From assembly GCA_031551515.1 (NCBI GenBank), contig JAVBNL010000065.1, forward strand, positions 1 to 19,951: a stretch of 19,951 nucleotides of DNA, read 5' to 3'. The position numbers and the translations under genes are program-made. Shown piece by piece: positions 14,173 to 19,951 of this stretch; within the stretch, counting starts at the first letter, position 1, and every line of letters begins with the position of its first letter. This DNA is from FLUQ01 sp031551515. GTDB lineage: Bacteria > Desulfobacterota > Desulfovibrionia > Desulfovibrionales > Desulfovibrionaceae. The notes under the pieces were generated by a model. That model made no database searches and was not told the origin of the DNA. It saw only the letters and a program-made list of their open reading frames with translations.

Positions 14173-16005
14173 CTATTCCACGGTCACGCTTTTCGCCAGG
14201 TTTTTGGGCTTATCCACGTCGCACCCCCGCGCCACGGCGGCGTGATAGGCCAAGAGCTGCAGGGGCACGGAACACAGAAGCGAGTTCATGACCCCGCAGT
14301 CGTCGTGAATGCGGAACACGTCATCCGCATACTGGTGAATCTCTTCGTCATCCTGGCTGATGATGGCCAGAATGCGCCCTTTCCGGGCCTTGACCTCGTT
14401 CATGTTGGCCAGCAGGCGGTCGTAACGCTCGCCCTTCAGGGTGATAAAAAGCACGGGCATCTTTTCATCCACCAGGGCCAGGGGGCCGTGCTTGATTTCC
14501 GAAGAATTCATGCCCTCCGCGTGGATGTACGATATTTCCTTCAGTTTCAGCGCGCCTTCCAAAGCCAGCGGCCAGCCCGCCCCCCGGCCCAGAAACATGA
14601 AATGTTCCTGGTCGGCGTACTTCAGGGCCATCTCTTTCACGCTGTCGCTTTTCAGCAGAACCTCGTGCATGCGGGCGGATACGCGCAACAGATCTCCGGC
14701 CCGGCGGCGCATATTTTCCATATTTTCCGTGCCCCGGCGCATGCCGAAACGCAGAGCCAAAATATACAGGGCCGCGATCATGCTGGTGAAAGCTTTGGTG
14801 GAAGCGACGCCTATTTCCGGCCCGGCCATCAACGGAGATACATAGGAAGCTTCGCGGGCGATGGTTGAACTGGGCACGTTGACCAGCGCCAGCGTCGGGT
14901 GCCCGCTCTCTTTGACCAGGCGCAGGGCGGAAAGCGTATCAATGGTCTCACCCGACTGGGTGACCACCACGTACAGGGTTCCCGCTTCCATGATCGGGTT
15001 GCGGTAGCGAAAATCAGAGGCGTATTCCGGGTAGCAGGGAATGCGCGCCACCCGCTCAATCAAAAGCCGCCCGACCATGGCCGCGTGATAGGCCGTGCCG
15101 TGCGCCAAAAGCACGATGCGCTGCACCTTGTCCAATGCGCTGTCGGGGATGTCGCCTTCGGGCACGGATATTTCCGGCCAGCCCTCCTCCGGCAGGCTTA
15201 CGCGCGACCCGATCAAGGTTTTCAAGGCTTTGGGCTGCTCGTGGATTTCCTTGAGCATATAGTGGTCATAGCCCTCTTTGCTGGCGTCTTCCGCCGTCCA
15301 CTCGATGGTGGTTATCTTGGGCTGCACGACTTTGCCGTTTTGCCGCACTTCACATGAATCAGGGGTAAGCACCGCAAGCTGTCCGTCGTCAAGATACATG
15401 GCCTTGCGGGTGTAAGCCAGAAAAGGCACCACGTCGGAAGCGAGCATATGCATGCCCTCACCGAAACCGATGGTCAGGGGGCTGCCTTTGCGCGCGCCCA
15501 CCAAAAGGCCCGGCCGGTCTTTAGCCATGACGCCCAGGGCGTAGACCCCTTCCAGCAGGGGCAGGGTTTTTTCCACGGCCGCCACCAGGTCGCCGTGGTA
15601 AACGCGGGCGATCAGGTGGGCCACGATTTCCGTATCCGTGTCAGAGGCGAAAAGCGCCCCTTCGCGTTCCAGTTCGGCCCGAAGTTCCGCGTAATTGTCA
15701 ATGATGCCGTTGTGAACCACCGCAATGGTCTTTGTGGGGTCGCAATGCGGGTGCGCGTTATATTCCGTGGGCTCGCCGTGCGTGGCCCAGCGGGTATGCC
15801 CCAACGCTGCCGGCGCGCAGGCGTCTTTGGAAAGTTTTTTGTCCAGCGCATCCACCCGGCCCACAACGCGGGTAAGGCATAAGCCGCCCTTCTCTTGCCA
15901 GACGATGCCCACGGAGTCATAGCCCCGGTATTCCAAAGCCCGCAGCCCGGCGATAACCCCGGGAACGGCGTTATCACTGCCGGTGATGCCCATAATGCCA
16001 CACAT
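14173..16005 (-). CDS. glmS: Glutamine-fructose-6-phosphate aminotransferase (isomerizing)
   Basis: A 610-residue enzyme, the normal GlmS length, making glucosamine-6-phosphate from fructose-6-phosphate and glutamine for peptidoglycan and LPS. The N-terminal nucleophile is C2 (MCGIMG). The glutaminase domain has HTRWATHG (70-77) and HNGIIDN (98-104). Two SIS domains follow, with TQSGETIDT and GVASTKAFT, and the protein ends in the conserved NLAKSVTVE. The usual ACGTSY of the first SIS domain reads AHGTAY here (301-306), changing the residues equivalent to E. coli C300 and S303. AAGGAG lies 9 bases before the ATG. A promoter at 16046-16075 precedes it. No glmS ribozyme-like leader is evident, as the leader is too short. 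Confidence 0.96.
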   Translation of the reverse strand: MCGIMGITGSDNAVPGVIAGLRALEYRGYDSVGIVWQEKGGLCLTRVVGRVDALDKKLSKDACAPAALGHTRWATHGEPTEYNAHPHCDPTKTIAVVHNGIIDNYAELRAELEREGALFASDTDTEIVAHLIARVYHGDLVAAVEKTLPLLEGVYALGVMAKDRPGLLVGARKGSPLTIGFGEGMHMLASDVVPFLAYTRKAMYLDDGQLAVLTPDSCEVRQNGKVVQPKITTIEWTAEDASKEGYDHYMLKEIHEQPKALKTLIGSRVSLPEEGWPEISVPEGDIPDSALDKVQRIVLLAHGTAYHAAMVGRLLIERVARIPCYPEYASDFRYRNPIMEAGTLYVVVTQSGETIDTLSALRLVKESGHPTLALVNVPSSTIAREASYVSPLMAGPEIGVASTKAFTSMIAALYILALRFGMRRGTENMENMRRRAGDLLRVSARMHEVLLKSDSVKEMALKYADQEHFMFLGRGAGWPLALEGALKLKEISYIHAEGMNSSEIKHGPLALVDEKMPVLFITLKGERYDRLLANMNEVKARKGRILAIISQDDEEIHQYADDVFRIHDDCGVMNSLLCSVPLQLLAYHAAVARGCDVDKPKNLAKSVTVE

Positions 16006-16045
16006 AACTGTACGCTCCTTGCAAAATTAACCCCGTGGAAGAAGC

Positions 16046-16075
16046 AATATACACCGTCCAGAGGCATTTTTGCAA
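16046..16075 (-). promoter_or_regulatory. Candidate sigma-70 promoter of glmS
   Basis: On the minus strand TTGCAA (16070-16075) and TATATT (plus-strand 16046-16051) are separated by 18 bases. They match the consensus at 4 and 5 of 6 positions. The -35 box sits inside a small inverted repeat, GCATTT (16064-16069) with AAATGC (16074-16079). The transcript would start about 34 bases before the ATG. Confidence 0.5.
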
Positions 16076-16110
16076 ATGCGCAGCGCAATAAGAATGTCTT
16101 ATAGTGGAGG

Positions 16111-16133
16111 ACCGGGGGGCGGCGCCCCCCGGT
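16111..16133 (-). terminator. GC-rich hairpin after the PBP1A gene
   Basis: ACCGGGGGGC (16111-16120) pairs perfectly with GCCCCCCGGT (16124-16133) around GGC. It lies 8 bases after the PBP stop on the minus strand and just upstream of the glmS promoter. The tail (CCTCCACTATAAG) is not T-rich, so termination strength is uncertain. Confidence 0.5.
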
Positions 16134-16141
16134 GCGGAAAA

Positions 16142-18592
16142 CTAGAACTGACGAAGCAGGCTTTCGCCGCTCTCGACTTCAGAGGCTTGGCCCGTGGGTT
16201 CCGTGCCCTTGTAGAACGGCAGGGAGAAGGATTTTTCCGAGCCTTTCCCGGCCAGTTTGCCGGTCTGGGCATCCACGGTAGCGTAAACAATACCGTCTGG
16301 CCGGGCGAAATCGTCGGGCGGATAGAACTTTTCCACGGCCTGCCTATAATAAATGAATGCGGGCAAGGCCGTGCGGCCGCCGGTTTCAAGGCGGCCCAAA
16401 GAGCGCACCTGGTCGTAGCCGGTGTATACACTGGTCACGAGGTACGGGGTGAACCCGTCGAACCAGGTGTCGCGTTCGTCGTTGGTGGTGCCTGTTTTAC
16501 CGCCCATGGGCTTGCCCAGAACCCTGGCCCTTGTCGCTGTGCCCGCGTTGACCACCTCTTTGAGCAAGGTGGCCATGATAAAGGCGTTTTGCGGGCTGAT
16601 GACTTCGACCTTTTCAGGCTCGTTCACCCACAAATCCTGGCCCCAGGTGTCTTTGATGGCGGTGATCAGCCGGGGGGTCACGCGTTTGCCGCCGTCGGCG
16701 AAGGCGGAATAGACCTTGACCATGTTCAGGGGGCTGACTTCGTGCGCGCCCAGGCTGACGGCCAGTTCCGGCGGAATGTCGCCTTCAACGCCCAGCGCTT
16801 TGGCCCGTTCCACCACGGCCTGCATGCCTATGCGCTGCGCCACCTGCACCGTGCAGAGGTTGCGCGAAAGCGCCAGCGCCGTGCGCAGGATCATGGGGCC
16901 CTTGAAGGTGCCGTCATAGTTGCCGGGCCGCCAGAGTTTGGTCGATTCATCCCCCACGCTCACGTAGGGCGAATCAAGCAGCATGCTGCCCGCGGTAAAG
17001 CCGTTATCCAGCGCGGCGGAATAGACCACGGGCTTGAAGCTGGAGCCGGGCTGGCGTTTGGCCTGCGTGGCCCGGTTGTACTGGTTTTTCTGGCTGTATT
17101 CATAGCCGCCCACCAGCGCGACCACGTCGCCCTTGGCGGTTTCCATGGAGGCGAGGCCCCCTTCCACATCCGGCATCTGCTCAAGGCACAGTTGGATGGG
17201 GGTTTCCGCTTTAACGGCAGCCGCCGCATATTCGGGCACGCCGCCCTTGCCTTTGGCGTCGCCCTCTTTGGCCGGGGCGCCCACGGGATTGGCCGTGCCC
17301 TTGGCCCCGACGGCCGAAACCCAGACCACGTCGCCCACGGCCAGAATCTTGGTCGCATCGCGCATGTAAATATGGTCCGGAGCCTGCTTGATGTTGGGGG
17401 TGCGGGCCCAGTGCATGGTTTTCACGTCAATGAAGCCGCTGTATTTGCCCAGCCGCGCCGTGGCTCCGGCGGGTGTGACCGCCGTGACCAGGGCCTTTGC
17501 CCAGCCCGCGTTGGCAAGCTGTTCCGGCTTGAAGGGGTGCTTGTCCAGATATTTGGCCGTATCGGCCGCGGCCACCTGTTCCAGCGGGCCGCGCCAGCCC
17601 TGGCGTTTGGTCGTTTCAAGCAGGCTTTGGCGCAAGGCGACTTCCGCCGCCTGCTGGTGCACGGGGTCCATGGCCGTGTAAATCTGCAGGCCGCCGGTAT
17701 ACACGGCGTCTTCGCCGTAAATTTCAAGCTTGATGCCCTTTTCGCGCACGTTCTTTTCCGTCAGCATCTGCAAAAGCTGACGGCGCACTTCTTCCAGGTA
17801 CCAGGCGCCCAGCTTCCATGACGGGTCGGGCATGCTCTTGTATTCCAGCTTTTGCGCGTAGGCCGCGTCGTACTGGGCCTGGGTTATCCATTTGTGCTTG
17901 AGCATCTGGTCCAGCACATAGGCCTGGCGGTGCTTGGTGGCCACCGGGTCGTTATAGGGGTTGTTGGTAGAGGGCGCCTGCGGCAGGGTGGCCAAAACGG
18001 CGGATTCCGCAAGGGTCAGATCCTGCACGTGCTTGCCGAAATAGGTGCGGGCGGCCGCTTCAACCCCGTGCGCGCCGCTGCCCAGATAAATCTGGTTCAG
18101 GTAAATGGTCAAGATCTCGTCTTTGGACAGGTGCTTTTCCAGACGATAAGCCAGAATGGCCTCTTTCAGCTTGCGGGTGTAGCTGCGTTCAGGCGTCAAC
18201 AGCAGGCGCTTGATGACCTGCTGGGTAATGGTGCTGCCGCCCTGCGTTTTTTTGCCTGACTGCATGTTTCTGATAAACGCCCTGGCGATGGCCATAGGGT
18301 CGATGCCCGAATGGTCGTAAAAGCTGCCGTCTTCGGCCGCCACAAAAGCCATGCGCAGATGCTCCGGCATTTGCTCCAGGCTGACCAGAAAGCGCTTTTC
18401 TTCATACAGATAGCCCAGCACGCTTCCGTCACGGGCGTATACGGTGCTCACCACCGGCAGGCGGTAATCCGCGACTTTTGTGGACGGGGGCAGATCGCGC
18501 GACGCCCAATAAATCATGGCCGCCGCGGCACAGGCCCCGACGGCGCCCAGGCCGAAAAGCACAAGCAAGCCGTATAAAATAACGCGTTTCAT
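16142..18592 (-). CDS. mrcA: Class A penicillin-binding protein 1A
   Basis: An 816-residue bifunctional peptidoglycan synthase. An N-terminal membrane anchor (about 4-30) is followed by a GT51 transglycosylase domain with catalytic E87 (AAEDGSFYDHSG), QGGSTITQQ (117-125) and the RKLKEA segment (140-145). The transpeptidase domain has S517 in SSFK, S576-R-N578, and K699-T-G701. Between them is the OB-like region typical of PBP1A, carrying a Gly/Lys/Ala-rich insertion at about 430-462. ATG 18592 is chosen because the membrane anchor begins directly after it. An upstream in-frame ATG at 18682 lies in the preceding gene. The gene starts 7 bases after the YkgJ-type gene's stop, indicating one transcript. 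Its Shine-Dalgarno is poor, consistent with coupling. Confidence 0.94.
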   Translation of the reverse strand: MKRVILYGLLVLFGLGAVGACAAAAMIYWASRDLPPSTKVADYRLPVVSTVYARDGSVLGYLYEEKRFLVSLEQMPEHLRMAFVAAEDGSFYDHSGIDPMAIARAFIRNMQSGKKTQGGSTITQQVIKRLLLTPERSYTRKLKEAILAYRLEKHLSKDEILTIYLNQIYLGSGAHGVEAAARTYFGKHVQDLTLAESAVLATLPQAPSTNNPYNDPVATKHRQAYVLDQMLKHKWITQAQYDAAYAQKLEYKSMPDPSWKLGAWYLEEVRRQLLQMLTEKNVREKGIKLEIYGEDAVYTGGLQIYTAMDPVHQQAAEVALRQSLLETTKRQGWRGPLEQVAAADTAKYLDKHPFKPEQLANAGWAKALVTAVTPAGATARLGKYSGFIDVKTMHWARTPNIKQAPDHIYMRDATKILAVGDVVWVSAVGAKGTANPVGAPAKEGDAKGKGGVPEYAAAAVKAETPIQLCLEQMPDVEGGLASMETAKGDVVALVGGYEYSQKNQYNRATQAKRQPGSSFKPVVYSAALDNGFTAGSMLLDSPYVSVGDESTKLWRPGNYDGTFKGPMILRTALALSRNLCTVQVAQRIGMQAVVERAKALGVEGDIPPELAVSLGAHEVSPLNMVKVYSAFADGGKRVTPRLITAIKDTWGQDLWVNEPEKVEVISPQNAFIMATLLKEVVNAGTATRARVLGKPMGGKTGTTNDERDTWFDGFTPYLVTSVYTGYDQVRSLGRLETGGRTALPAFIYYRQAVEKFYPPDDFARPDGIVYATVDAQTGKLAGKGSEKSFSLPFYKGTEPTGQASEVESGESLLRQF

Positions 18593-18599
18593 CGTGTGT

Positions 18600-19118
18600 T
18601 CACAAACCCCAATCGCGGCACAGCGCGAGATATAATTGCTTCGCCTCTTCCGGGGCCAGCCCCACGGCGGCGAAGACGTCATTCATGGTGCGCGCTTCGG
18701 CCGCGATCAGGCACTCTGCCGCGGCGAAGCGGTCAAAACTTCCCTTCCGTATCCATATTGGGAACAGTTGGCAATACCACGGCCGAACCTCTCGGGGCAA
18801 AGCGCAGCCGTCGGAACGCAAAAAAACGCAGGCCCCTTCCGGCGTGGTTTCCAGACGGTAATGCGCCCCCCCGGCGGGAAATGCGCGGGCCAGCGCGTCA
18901 AGCCTGTCGGGAAACAGATTGCGCATGGATCTGATGAATTCGGACGTGTTCGCTTCTTCCGCCCGGCCCGCGACATTCTCTGCGGCGGCGAAGGCGGCTA
19001 TACGTTCCCACTCCGCTGTTGAGAGCGGAAAGCACAGATGCGCGTAAGCCACATCCATGCGGCAACAGGTGGGGTATACGGCCGCGCAGCGGGCGCAGGC
19101 GCAAAGCTCTTCAATCAT
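18600..19118 (-). CDS. YkgJ-type cysteine-cluster protein
   Basis: A 172-residue soluble protein with a cysteine cluster at the N-terminus (C6, C8, C11, then PTCC with C18 and C19). A second group follows: C-A-L-P-R-E-V-R-P-W-Y-C-Q-L-F-P, the conserved 'C....RP..C..FP' feature of YkgJ/Fli-type putative Fe or Zn-chelating proteins. The family has no firm biochemical function. The ATG at 19118 has no Shine-Dalgarno, and an AT-rich TATATA lies only about 8 bases before it. The PBP1A gene starts 7 bases after this gene's stop, so they are probably co-transcribed. The link to cell-wall synthesis is positional only. Confidence 0.78.
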   Translation of the reverse strand: MIEELCACARCAAVYPTCCRMDVAYAHLCFPLSTAEWERIAAFAAAENVAGRAEEANTSEFIRSMRNLFPDRLDALARAFPAGGAHYRLETTPEGACVFLRSDGCALPREVRPWYCQLFPIWIRKGSFDRFAAAECLIAAEARTMNDVFAAVGLAPEEAKQLYLALCRDWGL

Positions 19119-19125
19119 AATCGTA

Positions 19126-19131
19126 TATATA
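19126..19131 (-). promoter_or_regulatory. Candidate -10 box directly before the YkgJ-type gene
   Basis: TATATA stands out in GC-rich surroundings, 7 bases before the ATG at 19118. A start 6-8 bases downstream would fall at the start codon, giving a leaderless transcript. No good -35 box is seen, so this is tentative. Confidence 0.3.
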
Positions 19132-19157
19132 ATGACCGTTTCGCCGGTTGACCAGCG

Positions 19158-19951
19158 TCAATAAATGCCTTTGCTCATATGCGGCCATTTGCCGGTGAAA
19201 CTTTGCAGCACCATCACCCCGAAGGTGCGCCCCGGGCCGCCCCGGTGTCTGCTTGCATACGCTTCCGGCTTGCCCAGACGCAAAAACATGGCCGGCAGCA
19301 AGGGGTCGGGTTTGGAAAAAGGCGTGCGCCGCACGTATACGGCATCCCAGCCTTCATACTCTTCCGGGCCGGGCCAAAAATCATACTGGCTGAGCCGCCG
19401 GCCAAAGTCCGCGCAATAGGCCCTGGGCTGCCCCGGCACGTAAAAGGCCAGCTGCGCGGTCACGTCGTACGAATCGGAAAAAAAGAAGACCTTGTCCGGG
19501 TTGGGCATGGCCCGGCGTATATCGTCCAGGTGGCGGCCCAGGTCGCTCCACCCTTTCAGGCGCGCGGTGGGGTTGTATTTGTCCGGAAAAAGGCCGGATA
19601 ACGGCGCCTGCGCGTGGGCCATAAGCCACAGCACAAGGCCCAGGGCCGCCCAGACCGGCACCAGCCGCCGGGTCCAGGACTGCGCTGGTTTTTCGATGCC
19701 CCGGTATTTTTCCAAAAGATCCGACACCCCGCGCGCCGCCAGAATCAACCCGGCGGCATAGCACATGGCCGACCAGTTGGGGTAGATGCGGGTGTGCAGG
19801 CTCCAGACCAGAAAAAACAGGAACAGCGGCCAGAACCCCGCGCAGAGCAGAACGGATTCGCGGATGGTGGCATCGGAAACCGGGGGGGGGGCGGGCCCGG
19901 CCCCCCCCCCCCGGGCCGCCCCCCGCCCCCCCACGGCGGGGGGCGGTTGGT
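19158..19951 (-). CDS. GT39-type membrane glycosyltransferase, C-terminal part (5' end beyond window)
   Basis: The C-terminal part, about 240 credible residues, of a polyprenyl-phosphate-sugar-dependent (ArnT/PMT-like) glycosyltransferase. It shows a hydrophobic helix (VLLCAGFWPLFLFFLVWSL), the typical loop RIYPNWSAMCYAAGLILAARG with the family's N-W pair, another helix (LVPVWAALGLVLWLMAHA), and a soluble tail containing GWSDLGRHLDDIRR and a Tyr/Asp-rich C-terminal domain. Real coding sequence starts near 19878. Beyond it, codons translate to Gly, Pro, Ala and Arg runs from poly-G/C tracts, which do not fit the family and look like an assembly error. GTG at 19932-19934 is therefore not a credible start. 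The gene ends 39 bases before the YkgJ-type gene. Confidence 0.72.
   Translation of the reverse strand, partial: QPPPAVGGRGAARGGGAGPAPPPVSDATIRESVLLCAGFWPLFLFFLVWSLHTRIYPNWSAMCYAAGLILAARGVSDLLEKYRGIEKPAQSWTRRLVPVWAALGLVLWLMAHAQAPLSGLFPDKYNPTARLKGWSDLGRHLDDIRRAMPNPDKVFFFSDSYDVTAQLAFYVPGQPRAYCADFGRRLSQYDFWPGPEEYEGWDAVYVRRTPFSKPDPLLPAMFLRLGKPEAYASRHRGGPGRTFGVMVLQSFTGKWPHMSKGIY
19879..19951. other. Poly-G/poly-C low-complexity window end, probably an assembly artefact
   Basis: Runs of about ten G and up to twelve C alternate within the last 73 bases, with almost no A or T. Nothing similar occurs elsewhere in the window, and the stretch replaces what should be membrane-helix codons of the GT39-type gene. 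A low-quality contig end is the simplest reading. Confidence 0.7.

Noticed and set aside
16070..17821. Plus-strand frame of 583 codons opposite the PBP1A gene
   Set aside because: PBP1A motifs are unambiguous on the minus strand. The opposite frame is a composition shadow and crosses the hairpin at 16111-16133.
19879..19951. G-quadruplex or regulatory GC tract at the window end
   Set aside because: It replaces coding sequence of a conserved membrane protein and sits exactly at the contig edge, so an artefact is more likely than a functional element.

Overview
The window is a GC-rich, gene-dense bacterial chromosome fragment. An anaerobic Desulfovibrionaceae-type genome is my best guess. The reasons are a DcuC-family transporter, paired TauE/SafE exporters, a good sigma-54 promoter, DUF362 and YkgJ-type genes and the codon style. 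This is inference from gene content and no rRNA or other marker is present. I see no tRNA, rRNA, CRISPR array, insertion sequence or prophage gene, and no gene-free stretch above 300 bases.

Layout. Bases 1-2918 hold two gapless TauE/SafE paralogues. They flank an HMG-CoA-lyase-family gene that has its own sigma-54 promoter and a terminator on each side. A family 2 glycosyltransferase follows (2967-3869). Facing it on the minus strand is a three-gene set: CotH kinase-like protein, then VTC polyphosphate-polymerase domain protein, then DUF4956 membrane protein (7027 down to 3879). It is preceded by a perfect 22-base palindrome. mutY and a DUF362 gene (7250-9330, plus) overlap by ATGA and are preceded by two tiny reading frames with ribosome-binding sites. 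Next comes a divergent locus. An M20 metallopeptidase gene and a dcuC-type transporter gene run on the minus strand (11874 down to 9349). An RpiR-type regulator and a membrane diguanylate cyclase run on the plus strand (12031-14096). Their shared control region carries three AGTAACA copies exactly 31 bases apart. A 16-bp terminator hairpin separates the cyclase from glmS (minus). Beyond glmS lie a class A penicillin-binding protein gene and a YkgJ-type cysteine-cluster gene (one minus-strand unit), then the 3' part of a GT39-type membrane glycosyltransferase gene. That last gene runs into an implausible poly-G/poly-C stretch at the window edge.

How the genes may work together. glmS (amino-sugar precursor), PBP1A (peptidoglycan polymerisation), the GT2 and the GT39 protein are all envelope functions. 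The CotH-VTC-DUF4956 set is the best candidate for an undescribed system. It pairs a membrane-anchored, outward-facing CotH-fold kinase with a triphosphate-tunnel-type polyphosphate polymerase and a small multi-pass membrane protein, which resembles the parts list of the eukaryotic VTC complex. The RpiR/M20/DcuC/GGDEF locus looks like a regulated uptake-and-hydrolysis module for an acylated or peptidic acidic compound, with a c-di-GMP output; the substrate is unknown.
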